Origin: DASUBN01 sp050261675 | GTDB lineage: Bacteria > Pseudomonadota > Gammaproteobacteria > Natronospirales > REEB76 | Direction: 5' to 3' | NCBI GenBank assembly: GCA_050261675.1 | Contig: JBLNDO010000027.1 | Coordinates: 1 to 51,087, forward strand | DNA: 51,087 nt | Shown: in pieces, positions 1-8,336 of the stretch | Layout: each line of letters begins with the position of its first letter | Numbering within the stretch: position 1 is the stretch's first letter | Made by a program: the position numbers and the translations under genes | Notes under the pieces: model-generated | Database searches by the model: none | What the model was told of the DNA's origin: nothing | The model's input: only the letters and a program-made list of their open reading frames with translations

Positions 1-427
1 TCTTGGGGAACAGCGGCGTCAGGTTCTCGAACAGCACCTTGTTCTTGGCGTGCTCGGGCGGATCGAAGTTGATGTGGTCCACCTTGAGCAGCGCGAAGTA
101 GCGCTCGCCCTCCTTCGGGGGACGGATCTTGCCGGCCACGGAGTCGCCGGTGCGCAGGTTGAAGCGGCGGATCTGGCTCGGGGAGACGTAGATGTCGTCA
201 GGTCCCGCGAGGTAGGAGCCTTCCGCGGAGCGCAGGAAGCCGAAGCCGTCCTGCAAGATCTCGAGCACGCCGTCACCGGAGATCTCCTCGCCGTTGCGGG
301 CGTGGGCCTTGAGGATCGAGAAGATCACGTCCTGCTTGCGCGAACGCGCCATGTTCTCGAGACCCATGGATTCGGCCAGCTCGATGATGGCTTCGGCGGG
401 CCGGCGTTTGAGTTCGGTCAGATTCAT
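1..427 (-). CDS. rho: Transcription termination factor Rho, N-terminal part (runs off left edge)
   Basis: Rho is the hexameric RNA-dependent ATPase/helicase that terminates transcription. Only about 142 N-terminal residues are in the window; the ATPase core lies beyond base 1. Seen here are the helical N-terminal domain (begins MNLTELKRRPAEAI) and the cold-shock-like primary RNA-binding domain with DGFGFLR at residues 60-66, then YLAGPDDIYVSPSQIRRF. The ATG at 425-427 is the natural start because homology begins at once. It lies 89 bp downstream of trxA on the same strand, the usual gammaproteobacterial trxA-rho order, so the two are probably co-transcribed. Identification is secure; completeness of the rest cannot be judged. 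Confidence 0.95.
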   Translation of the reverse strand, partial: MNLTELKRRPAEAIIELAESMGLENMARSRKQDVIFSILKAHARNGEEISGDGVLEILQDGFGFLRSAEGSYLAGPDDIYVSPSQIRRFNLRTGDSVAGKIRPPKEGERYFALLKVDHINFDPPEHAKNKVLFENLTPLFPK

Positions 428-516
428 GGATGGAATCCCTGTCTAGTTATTGGATGCCTGGCGGGAACCGGGCGCGAAAGGTTGGAAAGTGGAAAAGGAA
501 ACCGGCATGGAAGGAA

Positions 517-843
517 TCAGAGGTTGGTCTCGATGAAGGCGGCGAGCTGGGACTTGGACATGGCGCCGACCTTCTGGGCCTGGACGTTGCCGTCCTTGAA
601 CATCATCAGCGTGGGAATGCTGCGGATGCCGTACTTCTGGGTCACCTGCTGGTTCTCGTCCACGTTGACCTTGGCGATCTTGAGCTTGCCCTGGTAATCG
701 CCGGCGATCTCGTCGAGGATCGGGGAGATCATCTTGCAGGGACCGCACCACTCGGCCCAGTAATCGACCAGCACGGGCACGCTGGATTTCAGGACGTCGT
801 TTTCGAAATTGGCATCGCTGGTATAGACAATATGGTCGCTCAC
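517..843 (-). CDS. trxA: Thioredoxin 1
   Basis: Small cytoplasmic dithiol reductant that keeps protein thiols reduced and donates electrons to enzymes such as ribonucleotide and PAPS reductases. The 108-residue protein is full length for the family and has the active site WCGPCK with cysteines at 33 and 36, preceded by VDYWAEW, and the cis-proline segment RSIPTLMMFKDG. The ATG at 841-843 gives the standard N-terminus. It is followed on the same strand by rho and is divergent from rhlB, the classic gammaproteobacterial arrangement. The 270-base gap 844-1113 to rhlB must hold both promoters; no convincing consensus was found there. Confidence 0.97.
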   Translation of the reverse strand: MSDHIVYTSDANFENDVLKSSVPVLVDYWAEWCGPCKMISPILDEIAGDYQGKLKIAKVNVDENQQVTQKYGIRSIPTLMMFKDGNVQAQKVGAMSKSQLAAFIETNL

Positions 844-1113
844 GGTAAAAAAGCCTCCTCAAAAAGGGCTTGGATCGTCGTTGGGGCCTGGCGGCGGGCG
901 CGCGATATTCCGAAAATCTTCGGCGGGATAATGTGACTGAAGGTGCCGGTTAAGGCACAATATCGCGGCTTGCTCGCAGCGCCAGGTGATTGAACTAAGT
1001 GGATTTCTTCGATAACCGCCCGCGCGGGGCGCAGGCGTTCAAGACTGTAGGGATATTTTGAACTCAATCCGCCAAAGAATGCAAGCCCCGCCGTCACACT
1101 ACGGACCCGCACA

Positions 1114-2400
1114 TTGAGCGATCTCAGTTTCGAGAACCTGGGGCTGGCCGCGCCGCTTCTGCAGAGCGTGCGGGAGGCGGGCTTCAAGGGCTGCACCCCC
1201 ATCCAGGCGGAGACGCTGCCGCTCTTGCTCGCCGGCCGCGACGTGGCCGGGCAGGCGCAGACCGGCACCGGCAAGACGGCGGCGTTCCTGCTCGCGCTGT
1301 TCCACCGCCTGCTCACGCACCCCGCGCCCGCCTCGCGCAAGAAGAACCAGCCGCGGGCGCTGGTGGTGGCGCCGACGCGCGAACTCGCGGTGCAGATCCA
1401 CAAGGACGCGCTGGTGCTCGGCGCGCACGCGGGCTTGAGCATGGCCGTGGTCTACGGCGGCGAGGACTACGAGAAGCAGCGCAACCGGGTGGCCGAGGGC
1501 GTGGACGTGCTCATCGGCACGCCGGGCCGGCTCATCGACTACATGAAGCAGCACGTCTTCGACCTGCACATAGCCGAGGTGCTGGTGCTGGACGAGGCGG
1601 ACCGCATGTTCGACATGGGCTTCATCGCCGACGTGCGCTACCTGCTGCGCCGCCTGCCGCACCCGACCCAGCGGCTCTCCATGCTGTTCTCGGCCACGCT
1701 CTCGCACCGCGTCATGGAGCTCTCCTACGAGCACATGAACAACGCCGAGTTCGTGCGCATCGAGCCCGACAAGGTCACCGCCGACAACGTGCGCCAGTCA
1801 CTTTATCTTCCAGCCGGCAACGAGAAGGTGCCGCTCCTGATCGGCCTGCTGCGCAAGATCGACCCGCACCGCACCATGGTGTTCGTGAATACCAAGCGCG
1901 TGGCCGAGGACGTGGTGGCCTGGCTGAACGGCAACGGCTTCAAGAGCGAGGTGCTCTCGGGCGACGTGCCCCAGAACAAGCGCCTGCGCCTCCTGCGCGA
2001 GTTCACCGCCGGCGAGCTGCCGGTGCTGGTCACCACCGACGTGGCCTCCCGCGGCCTGCACATCCCGGACGTGAGCCACGTGGTGAACTACGACCTGCCG
2101 CAGGACGCGGAAGACTATGTGCACCGCATCGGTCGCACCGCCCGCGCCGGCGCCTTCGGCGACGCCATCAGCTTCGCCTGCGAGGAGTATTCCTTCTCGC
2201 TGCCGGACATCGAGCAGTACATCGGCCACTCCATCCCGCGGGCGGCCATGGATCCGGCCCTGCTGGTAGAGCTGGCGCCGGCGGAGAAGCGCGAACGTCA
2301 CCGGCCCATCCATCACGGCGGAGGTCGTGGCGGCGGGAGACGGGGCGGTGGAGGTGGCGGCCGCCGTGGAGGTGGTGGCAGAAGCCGCGGCAGACGCTAA
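1114..2400 (+). CDS. rhlB: DEAD-box ATP-dependent RNA helicase RhlB
   Basis: RNA helicase that in gammaproteobacteria unwinds structured RNA for the RNase E degradosome. The 428-residue protein has the Q motif, Walker A AQTGTGKT (48-55), PTRELA (about 87-92), TPGR, DEAD (160-163), SAT (about 196) and HRIGRTARAG (about 340). The RhlB-like segments LFSATLSHRVMEL, ASRGLHIPDVSHV and YIGHSIP decide the subfamily. The C-terminal 25 or so residues are almost pure Gly/Arg, an RGG-type RNA-binding tail. The start appears to be TTG at 1114; no good ribosome site precedes it, so the exact start is uncertain. It is divergent from trxA-rho. Its stop overlaps the next ATG by one base. Confidence 0.93.
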   Translation: MSDLSFENLGLAAPLLQSVREAGFKGCTPIQAETLPLLLAGRDVAGQAQTGTGKTAAFLLALFHRLLTHPAPASRKKNQPRALVVAPTRELAVQIHKDALVLGAHAGLSMAVVYGGEDYEKQRNRVAEGVDVLIGTPGRLIDYMKQHVFDLHIAEVLVLDEADRMFDMGFIADVRYLLRRLPHPTQRLSMLFSATLSHRVMELSYEHMNNAEFVRIEPDKVTADNVRQSLYLPAGNEKVPLLIGLLRKIDPHRTMVFVNTKRVAEDVVAWLNGNGFKSEVLSGDVPQNKRLRLLREFTAGELPVLVTTDVASRGLHIPDVSHVVNYDLPQDAEDYVHRIGRTARAGAFGDAISFACEEYSFSLPDIEQYIGHSIPRAAMDPALLVELAPAEKRERHRPIHHGGGRGGGRRGGGGGGRRGGGGRSRGRR

Positions 2401-2972
2401 TGGAGGGTTGGCGCTACTGGCCGATCATCGCGCTCTGGGTCATCTGGGAAAGCTACTGGATCGGCACGGCCTGGACCACCAAGCGCGCCACCGCGAAGGA
2501 ACCGCTGCTGTCCCGCATCCCCATCGTCATCGGCATCGTACTCGCCGCTTCCCTACTGCTGGCCCCGTTTTGGTTCGGCGGCCTGGTGAACGAAATCATC
2601 GTCCCGCAGGGCGACGCGACCTATTTCGGCGGCCTCTTGGTGACCCTGGGCGGCATCGGTTTCGCCTTCTGGGCCCGCTTTGCGCTCGGGCGGAACTGGA
2701 GCGGCCGAGTCACCATCAAGGAAGACCATGAGCTCGTGACCACGGGGCCCTACCGCTTCGTACGCCATCCCATCTACACCGGCGCGTTGCTGGCCTTCAC
2801 GGGCACGACCCTCGCCTTCGGCCGGGTGGGCGGGCTCTTCGCCTTCGCCATCATGCTGGCGATCTTCCTGCGGAAAATATCGCTGGAAGAAAAGATGCTG
2901 AACGCCCATTTCGGCGAACGCTACGCCGAGTATTCCCGGCGCACCAAGTCAATCATCCCCCTGATCTGGTAG
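2400..2972 (+). CDS. Isoprenylcysteine carboxyl methyltransferase (ICMT)-family membrane protein
   Basis: Predicted integral-membrane methyltransferase of the ICMT/phospholipid methyltransferase superfamily; bacterial members mostly have no proven substrate. The 190-residue protein has hydrophobic segments near residues 6-20, 40-62, 78-95 and 128-150. The C-terminal SAM-binding signature includes ELVTTGPYRFVRHPIYTG (about 110-127), and the tail LEEKMLNAHFGERYAEY is also family-typical. The ATG at 2400 overlaps the last base of the rhlB stop codon, so translation is probably coupled to the helicase. It converges with the HAD gene with a gap of only four bases. Fold assignment is firm; substrate is unknown. 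Confidence 0.85.
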   Translation: MEGWRYWPIIALWVIWESYWIGTAWTTKRATAKEPLLSRIPIVIGIVLAASLLLAPFWFGGLVNEIIVPQGDATYFGGLLVTLGGIGFAFWARFALGRNWSGRVTIKEDHELVTTGPYRFVRHPIYTGALLAFTGTTLAFGRVGGLFAFAIMLAIFLRKISLEEKMLNAHFGERYAEYSRRTKSIIPLIW

Positions 2973-2976
2973 CCCT

Positions 2977-3648
2977 CTAGGGCATCAGCTCCGCGAAGCT
3001 CTCGATGGCGTGAAACTCATCGATGTCCCGGGCCGGGCGCTTGGAATCGGGCTTGCGCATGGCCACCAGGTGCTTCAAGCCGTAGTCTCTCGCCGCCTTG
3101 AGCACCGGCAGACTGTCGTCCACGAACAGCGTGGCCACCACGTCGAAGGGCTCGGTCTCCTGCAAACCCTGCCAGAAGGCCTCGGTCTCCTTGGGATTGC
3201 CGAGATCGTGGGAGGAGACGATGCGGTCGAAGTGGCTGTCGAGCCGCGTCTTCTCCATCTTCATGTTGAGCACGTCCGCATGGGCGTTGGTGACGAGCAC
3301 CAGGCGCTTGCCCAGGCCCCGCATCCTTGTCAGGAACTCCTCGGCATGGGGCAGCACCCGGATCAGGTGCTCCACTTCGCGCTTCAGGGTCACCACGTCC
3401 ATGTCCAGCTCCCGGGACCAGTAGTCCAGGGAATACCAGGCGAGCGTGCCCTCCACCGCCCGGAAGCGCGGCATCAGGGCCTCCAGTGCCGCCTCTTTGC
3501 TCAGGCCCTCCCGCTCGCCGTAGCGCAACGGCAGGTGCTCCAGCCAGAAATGGTTGTCGTAATACAGGTCGAGCAGCGTGCCGTCCATGTCCAGGAACAC
3601 GCTCTCGATCTTCGACCAATCCGGCGGCAGGCGTTGTGCGGCAGACAT
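2977..3648 (-). CDS. yrfG: HAD-family GMP/IMP nucleotidase (YrfG-like)
   Basis: HAD-superfamily phosphatase, most like YrfG, which dephosphorylates purine nucleoside monophosphates. Motif I is FLDMDGTLLDL, with the catalytic aspartates near residues 20 and 22. Motif II is LVLVTNAH, the motif III lysine is in LGNPKETEAFW, and motif IV is LFVDDS. The cap segment DNHFWLEHLPLRYGE is characteristic of YrfG. I chose ATG 3646-3648 (MSAAQRLP); an upstream in-frame ATG at 3675 would add nine non-homologous residues. It is divergent from cysQ with only 41 bases between starts, so the two share a promoter region. Confidence 0.85.
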   Translation of the reverse strand: MSAAQRLPPDWSKIESVFLDMDGTLLDLYYDNHFWLEHLPLRYGEREGLSKEAALEALMPRFRAVEGTLAWYSLDYWSRELDMDVVTLKREVEHLIRVLPHAEEFLTRMRGLGKRLVLVTNAHADVLNMKMEKTRLDSHFDRIVSSHDLGNPKETEAFWQGLQETEPFDVVATLFVDDSLPVLKAARDYGLKHLVAMRKPDSKRPARDIDEFHAIESFAELMP

Positions 3649-3689
3649 GCCGCTTATCATATACTCGCGGCACACGAGAGGATCCCGCT

Positions 3690-4490
3690 GTGCCGAAACC
3701 CGACGACAAGCTGCTGGCCCCGCTGCTCGATATCGCCCGCTCGGCCAGCGAGCAGATCATGCGCATCTACGCCACCGACTTCGACGTGGCCGTAAAGGCC
3801 GACCGCTCGCCGGTGACGGAAGCGGACCTCGCCGCCCACCGGGTCATCGCCGCGGACCTGAAGCGCATCACCCCGGACATCCCCTTGCTCTCGGAGGAGT
3901 CCGCCGACATCCCCTACGCCGAGCGGCGCCGCTGGGACAGCTACTGGCTGGTGGACCCCCTGGACGGCACCAAGGAATTCATCAGCAAGAACGGCGACTT
4001 CACCATCAACATCGCGCTGGTGCAGGGCGGCAAACCCGTGGTGGGCGTGGTGCACGTGCCGGTGAACGGCCTCGCCTATTACGGCTGCGTGGGCGTCGGC
4101 GCATTCCGCCGTGACCAGGACGGCCAGGCCTCATCCATCAAGGTGCGGCGACTGATTTCGGACAAGCCGGTGAAGGTGGTGGCGAGCCGCTCCCACCGGG
4201 GCGAGTTATTGGACGGATATTTGGCAAAACTCGGCCCCCACGAGACCGTGTCCCGCGGCAGTTCCCTCAAGTTCTGCCTGGTGGCCGAAGGGGCGGCGGA
4301 CGTCTACCCTCGCCTCGGACCCACCTGCGAATGGGACACGGCGGCGGGCCACGCCATACTCCTCGCCGCCGGCGGCCAGGTGATCGGCGTGGACGGCGCG
4401 CCGCTTGCGTACAACGCGAAAGAATCCCTATTGAACCCGCACTTCATCGCCTACGCGGACGCTTCGAGGGATTGGCGAAAATACCTATAA
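3690..4490 (+). CDS. cysQ: 3'(2'),5'-bisphosphate nucleotidase CysQ
   Basis: Removes the 3' phosphate of adenosine 3',5'-bisphosphate (PAP), the by-product of sulfate assimilation, giving AMP. It belongs to the inositol-monophosphatase fold family. Visible metal and substrate motifs are SPVTEADLAAH, LSEESAD, the signature DPLDGTKEF and, near the C-terminus, CEWDTAAGHAIL. GTG at 3690 gives a 266-residue protein starting VPKPDDKLLAPLLDIA, which matches the family start, and GAGAGG ends ten bases upstream. The open frame extends upstream to 3327 but that part is antisense to the HAD gene and has no homology. It is followed by a strong bidirectional terminator. Confidence 0.93.
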   Translation: MPKPDDKLLAPLLDIARSASEQIMRIYATDFDVAVKADRSPVTEADLAAHRVIAADLKRITPDIPLLSEESADIPYAERRRWDSYWLVDPLDGTKEFISKNGDFTINIALVQGGKPVVGVVHVPVNGLAYYGCVGVGAFRRDQDGQASSIKVRRLISDKPVKVVASRSHRGELLDGYLAKLGPHETVSRGSSLKFCLVAEGAADVYPRLGPTCEWDTAAGHAILLAAGGQVIGVDGAPLAYNAKESLLNPHFIAYADASRDWRKYL

Positions 4491-4523
4491 ATAAAAACGC
4501 CGGCCCAGGGCCGGCGTTTTTAT
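4491..4523. terminator. Bidirectional intrinsic terminator between cysQ and the chalcone-isomerase-like gene
   Basis: The 33 bases form a perfect palindrome: ATAAAAACGCCGGCCC, a single A at 4507, then GGGCCGGCGTTTTTAT. The GC core gives a very stable hairpin, flanked by A5 on one side and T5 on the other, so it works as an intrinsic terminator for both converging genes. It begins directly after the cysQ stop codon. Confidence 0.95.
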
Positions 4524-4539
4524 CAATCTTCCGCTTCGT

Positions 4540-5100
4540 TCAGCTCTTGCCGAGCATTCCAGCCTTAAGGTCGTCGGTGGGCGGCTTGGGGCCCATGTAG
4601 ATATTCAGAAAGGCCTTGTGGAAATCCTCTCCCGGGATGGTGCCGCGCGCGGCGCCATTCCAGCTCACCTGGGTGCCCTGGCCGGGGATGTAATCCATGG
4701 TGATCACGTCGCCCTCCTTGGAGTCGGCAAAAAAGCCGATAAACTGCTCGACCTGGTCCTTGATGGCGTCGTAACTCTGCGGGTTATTGTTCTTGAAATC
4801 GTCGTGCCAGGCGTCGGCGAACTGCCCCTTGCTCACGGAATGGATCATGCGCATCAACACCCGGTCGGGACCTTCGTGGGCCACCACCGCCGCCGGGTCG
4901 CCGGTCTTGGCCGGGAGGTACAGGGCGCCGATGTAGATCTTCACGCCGAAGATGCTGTAGGTGCGCAGACCCACGCCGTTCAGCACCAGGTTGGTGTTCG
5001 CCACCTGGGCGCTGTCCGGCACCTCCACCCCGGCGAGGGTCGCGGCGTTGGCGGAGGCGACCAGCAAGAATCCGAACAGCAAGCCTATGATGCGTTTCAT
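4540..5100 (-). CDS. Periplasmic chalcone-isomerase-like domain protein
   Basis: Secreted protein with the chalcone-isomerase-like fold. Bacterial members are not known to act on flavonoids, and the true role is undefined. A signal peptide is clear (MKRIIGLLFGFLLVASANA, cleavage before ATLAG). The mature part carries LVLNGVGLRTYSIFGVKIYIG and LYLPAKTGDP, both typical of the family, and ends with a FHKAFLNIYMG segment. The 186-residue length fits. ATG 5098-5100 was chosen because the signal peptide starts there; the frame's upstream extension to 5142 has no homology. It lies 48 bases downstream of the dienelactone hydrolase on the same strand. Confidence 0.8.
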   Translation of the reverse strand: MKRIIGLLFGFLLVASANAATLAGVEVPDSAQVANTNLVLNGVGLRTYSIFGVKIYIGALYLPAKTGDPAAVVAHEGPDRVLMRMIHSVSKGQFADAWHDDFKNNNPQSYDAIKDQVEQFIGFFADSKEGDVITMDYIPGQGTQVSWNGAARGTIPGEDFHKAFLNIYMGPKPPTDDLKAGMLGKS

Positions 5101-5148
5101 ATACGCGCCCCCATGTTGGTTATTCAGCACGGTGCATTCCACCCGGTC

Positions 5149-6003
5149 TCAGTGTAAATGGTCCTTGAAGAATTTGACCGTTCTTTGCCAGGAGTCCTCC
5201 GCCGCCGCAGCCTGGTAGTTGTTGCCGGAGGGGTTCGCGAAGGCGTGGCCGGCATTCGGGTACTCGTGGATCTCGGCGTTCACCTTGGCGTCCTTCAAGG
5301 CCTTCTGGAAGGCCGCCACGTCCGCCACAGTGATGCCCTGGTCCAGTTCTCCGAAGAAGCCGATGAGCGGCATCTTGAGGGTGGAAAGCTCCGCCACGTC
5401 CGTCACCGGCCGGCCGTAGTACACCACCGCCGCTTCGAGCTTGTCGGGCAGCAGTAGCGCCGTCTGCAGCGACCAGCCGCCGCCGAAGCACCAGCCGATG
5501 ACGCCCATCTTGGTGGCCTTCTCGTGGTCGTGGAGATAGGCATAGGCCTGCTTCAGGTTGTCCTTGGCGGCGTCCGGGTCGGCCATCACGCCCATCATGT
5601 ATTTCTTGGCATCGTCGGGGTTGGCGGCGGACTGGCCGTTGTAAAGGTCCACGGCCAGGACCTCGTAGCCCTCGCCCGCGAGCCGGTCCGCGGTGCGGCG
5701 GATGTTGTCGTTCAAGCCCCACCACTCATGGATGACGATGATGCCGGGCAAGGGGCCCTTGGCGGAGGCGGGACGGCTCAAATAACCCTTCACGGGCTTG
5801 CCGCCCACGGTGGCGTACACCACCTCGGTGCCGCTCACCGGCTGGGAAGGCTTCTCCACGGCACCCGGGCTTGGGCTCGGCGTATCGGCGTGGTGCATGG
5901 CCGCCATGGCGGCCAGGTATTCCGCGTCGCTCATGTCCGCCAGGGCGGCGGTGGAGGCAAAAAAGAAAATCAGGAATGAAATGCCGAGCGTGAAGGAACG
6001 CAT
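5149..6003 (-). CDS. Secreted dienelactone hydrolase family protein
   Basis: Alpha/beta hydrolase of the dienelactone hydrolase family, probably periplasmic; the substrate is not evident. An N-terminal signal peptide (about residues 1-22, ending AALA) is followed by a short Pro/Ser linker. The catalytic triad can be read as the Cys in GWCFGGGW, the acid in FFGELDQG and the His in PNAGHAF. The Trp-rich IVIHEWWGLNDNIR segment is typical of the family. It is 284 residues from ATG 6001-6003; GGAGG lies just upstream on the coding strand. It lies between queD and the chalcone-isomerase-like gene, all on the minus strand, perhaps one transcript. Confidence 0.87.
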   Translation of the reverse strand: MRSFTLGISFLIFFFASTAALADMSDAEYLAAMAAMHHADTPSPSPGAVEKPSQPVSGTEVVYATVGGKPVKGYLSRPASAKGPLPGIIVIHEWWGLNDNIRRTADRLAGEGYEVLAVDLYNGQSAANPDDAKKYMMGVMADPDAAKDNLKQAYAYLHDHEKATKMGVIGWCFGGGWSLQTALLLPDKLEAAVVYYGRPVTDVAELSTLKMPLIGFFGELDQGITVADVAAFQKALKDAKVNAEIHEYPNAGHAFANPSGNNYQAAAAEDSWQRTVKFFKDHLH

Positions 6004-6020
6004 GGGAGCCTCCTCAAATA

Positions 6021-6377
6021 TCAATTGCCTTGATAGACACAACCCGAGGTGCAGGTTTCGGCGATGACGACTTTCGACAAGGCCGGCAAGCCGGGCTTGA
6101 GTTTCTGCCAAATCCAGCGGGCCAGGTTCTCGCTCGTCGGGTTCTCGAGCCCCGGCACCTCGTTGAGGTAGCGGTGGTCCAGGGCGTCGAACACCGGCGC
6201 GAAGGCCTGCTTCAGGTCGGCGAAATCCATGATCCAGCCGGTCTTGGGGTCCACCGGCCCGGTGACGTGGATCTCCACCCGGAAAGAGTGGCCGTGCAGG
6301 CGGCTGCACTTGTGCTCCGGCGGCAGGTTCGGCAGCCGGTGGGCCGCCTCCAGGTGAAAGGCTTTGTAGATCTCCAT
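6021..6377 (-). CDS. queD: 6-carboxy-5,6,7,8-tetrahydropterin synthase QueD
   Basis: Converts 7,8-dihydroneopterin triphosphate to 6-carboxytetrahydropterin, the second step of queuosine/7-deazaguanine synthesis. The 118-residue length fits QueD. Zinc ligands are visible as H13 (AAHRLP) and H28/H30 (LHGHSF), with the catalytic Cys24 in KCSRLHGH. The downstream DALDHRYLN and NPTSENLARWIW motifs are typical. The 68-base gap to the divergent ydcH-like gene is too short for a preQ1 riboswitch plus promoter, and none is visible. No other que gene is in the window. Confidence 0.93.
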   Translation of the reverse strand: MEIYKAFHLEAAHRLPNLPPEHKCSRLHGHSFRVEIHVTGPVDPKTGWIMDFADLKQAFAPVFDALDHRYLNEVPGLENPTSENLARWIWQKLKPGLPALSKVVIAETCTSGCVYQGN

Positions 6378-6445
6378 GGCCCATTATAAACGGCGCCTCC
6401 GGCGGGCGTGTTACCCTTGTGAGCTTGCATGTAAGCGCGGCCGCC

Positions 6446-6649
6446 ATGGACAAAGACCCGCATAAAATCCGCGAGCACATCATCCAGCTCAAGCTCGAGC
6501 ACCACGACCTGGACATGGCCATCGCGCGCCTCGCGGCCGACCCCATGAGCGACGAGCTGCACATCTCGCGCATGAAAAAGCGCAAGCTGCAACTCAAGGA
6601 CTATATCGCCCGCCTCGAGAGCATGCTGATCCCGGACCTGGACGCTTGA
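6446..6649 (+). CDS. YdcH-family (DUF465) small protein
   Basis: A 67-residue, highly charged, helical protein of the YdcH/DUF465 family, function unknown. It reads MDKDPHKIREHIIQLKLEHH and continues with KKRKLQLKDYIARLESML, predicting a helical hairpin or coiled coil; the KKxKLxLKDxI pattern is the family signature. ATG 6446 is chosen over the upstream GTG at 6419 because homology begins there. Its stop codon overlaps the TTG start of the RNase AM gene by three bases, indicating an operon with coupled translation. Confidence 0.85.
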   Translation: MDKDPHKIREHIIQLKLEHHDLDMAIARLAADPMSDELHISRMKKRKLQLKDYIARLESMLIPDLDA

Positions 6650-7467
6650 TCGACCTGCATACCCATTCGCGCTGCTCCGACGGTACCCTCGCCCCCCAGG
6701 AGCTGGTGGCGCTGGCCGGGGAGCGGGAGGTCACGCTCCTCGCTCTCACGGACCACGACACCCTGGACGGCATCGGCGAAGCCGCCGACGCGGCGGCGAA
6801 AGCCGGCATCCGCTTCGTGGCGGGCGTGGAAATCTCCGTCAGCTGGGAACGCAAGACCCTGCACGTGGTGGGCCTGGATGTAGACCCGGGAAACGCCTCC
6901 CTGAACGCCGGCCTCGCGCGGCTGCAAGCGGTGCGCGACGCGCGGGCCGCGGAAATCGGGAGAAGGCTGGAAGCGAAGGGCATCGAGGGCGCCCATGCGG
7001 GCGCGGAACGGCTCGCGGAAGGTGCGAGACTCACCCGCACCCATTTCGCCCGCTTCCTGCACCAGACGGGCCATGTGAAGGACGAAGCCCAGGCCTACAA
7101 AAAATGGCTCGGCCGCGGCAAACCCGCCCACGTCTCCGCCGAATGGGCGAGCCTCGAGCAAGCCATCGGCTGGATCCACGGTGCCGGCGGCGTGGCGGTC
7201 CTCGCCCATCCCTTCCGCTACGGCCTTACCCGCGCCTGGCTGGTGAAGGCCATCACGGCCTTCAAGCAGGCGGGCGGCGACGGAATGGAAATCGTGAGCG
7301 GCCGCGGCAACCCGGACGAGTTCCACACCGCGTTGCATTTGGCACAGCGCTTCGGACTGGCGGCGTCAGTCGGTTCCGACTTTCATGCGCCATCGCCTTG
7401 GCTACAACCCGGTATTGAAACGGCCTTGCCCGACAACATCAGGCCTGTCTGGCGCAATTTTCGGTAG
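6646..7467 (+). CDS. rnm: PHP-domain 5'-3' exoribonuclease RNase AM (YciV/TrpH family)
   Basis: PHP-fold metal-dependent phosphoesterase. The E. coli family member matures the 5' ends of rRNAs and also hydrolyses 3',5'-nucleotides. Metal-binding motifs are DLHTHSRCSDG (residues 3-13), LTDHDTLDG, GVEIS (about 65-69), LAHPFRY and SDFHAPS (about 244-250). The 273-residue length fits. The start is TTG at 6646, overlapping the stop of the ydcH-like gene; the next Met is far inside the PHP domain, so TTG is effectively required. It converges with the AraC gene across 44 bases that show no strong terminator. Confidence 0.87.
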   Translation: MIDLHTHSRCSDGTLAPQELVALAGEREVTLLALTDHDTLDGIGEAADAAAKAGIRFVAGVEISVSWERKTLHVVGLDVDPGNASLNAGLARLQAVRDARAAEIGRRLEAKGIEGAHAGAERLAEGARLTRTHFARFLHQTGHVKDEAQAYKKWLGRGKPAHVSAEWASLEQAIGWIHGAGGVAVLAHPFRYGLTRAWLVKAITAFKQAGGDGMEIVSGRGNPDEFHTALHLAQRFGLAASVGSDFHAPSPWLQPGIETALPDNIRPVWRNFR

Positions 7468-7511
7468 CGGCATTTACGCGGATGCATCACTGGCCCGCTG
7501 GCCGTCGGGCT

Positions 7512-8336
7512 CTAACGATCGTGCACCAAGGCATGCAACCAGCGATTCGGGGTCAGCCCGAAGGTCTTCTTGAAAGTACGCCCGAAATGACTCTGGTCCG
7601 CAAATCCACAGGCTTGAGCGGCCTCCGCCGCGGTACGTCCCGCAGACATCAGGCGCCGCCCGAGGTCGAGTCGCCGTGCAAGCAAGTAACGATGCGGGCT
7701 GGTTCCAAAGAACTTGCGAAAATCGCGGCACAACTGCCAACGGTTACAACCGGTTGCGAGCTCCAGCGCGTCCAGGGAAAAATTCCAACCGATGTGAGCC
7801 TCGATGTAATCGCGCGCCAATCTTGCGGCCTGCCGATTCACCGCGCCCGGCGAACGGGCCTTGCCCGCAACTGCCTGGAGGGCGACTGCGAGTTCATAGA
7901 CCAGATCTTGCTGCTCAAGTTCTCCCAGCGGATGCGCCAGGTCTTCGAGCAAGGCCCAAGCCGGGCGACGCAGCCTGGGATCGGTTGACACCCCGCCGTC
8001 CACGTAGGGCAAGGGAACTCCGCCGAGTATCTCCTGCAAGAGTGACGGCGCAACATACAGGGCCCGGTATCTGAAGGGTCGTTCGTCACCTGCGCGACCG
8101 TCATGAAGTTCATCGGGGTGCAACACCACGAGCCCGCCCGCTTGCGAATGGCGCGTGGTGCCCCGGTAATCGAAACTCTGCACGCCCGCCAAGGTGATGG
8201 CGATCGCATAGGTGTCATGACGATGCGGCGCAAAGGGGGCGCCCTTGAAGCAGGCTTCGATACGAGCGATGTTCCCGGGCGCCTGAAACACCCAATCTTC
8301 CATCGCCCGAGGCGCAGGTGGCCGCTTCATTTCCAT
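7512..8336 (-). CDS. AraC-family transcriptional regulator with N-terminal cupin sensor domain
   Basis: Cytoplasmic DNA-binding regulator of 274 residues. The first about 150 residues form an AraC-type ligand-binding cupin (APHRHDTYAIAITLAGVQSF, then GGLVVLHPDELHDG). The C-terminal about 100 residues form the double helix-turn-helix, with LDALELATGCNRWQLCRDFRKF and the hallmark AAQACGFADQSHFGRTFKKTFGLTPNRW. Ligand and targets are unknown. It is divergent from a small membrane protein across a 225-base gap, so that gene is a reasonable candidate target. The arrangement resembles AraC regulators paired with an exporter, but the neighbour does not look like a known exporter. Confidence 0.88.
   Translation of the reverse strand: MEMKRPPAPRAMEDWVFQAPGNIARIEACFKGAPFAPHRHDTYAIAITLAGVQSFDYRGTTRHSQAGGLVVLHPDELHDGRAGDERPFRYRALYVAPSLLQEILGGVPLPYVDGGVSTDPRLRRPAWALLEDLAHPLGELEQQDLVYELAVALQAVAGKARSPGAVNRQAARLARDYIEAHIGWNFSLDALELATGCNRWQLCRDFRKFFGTSPHRYLLARRLDLGRRLMSAGRTAAEAAQACGFADQSHFGRTFKKTFGLTPNRWLHALVHDR

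Noticed and set aside
990..1016. Promoter TTGAAC / GATAAC before rhlB
   Set aside because: The spacer is only 15 bases and the -10 is weak; not reliable.
3327..3689. Upstream extension of cysQ to 3327
   Set aside because: It is antisense to the HAD nucleotidase and is Pro/Gly/Ser-rich; homology begins at GTG 3690.
6378..6445. preQ1 riboswitch before queD
   Set aside because: The gap to the divergent gene is only 68 bases and shows no matching hairpin-pseudoknot pattern.
5149..6597. Longer form of the dienelactone hydrolase starting at 6597
   Set aside because: The added 198 residues are the antisense of queD and the ydcH-like gene; the signal peptide at 6003 marks the true start.
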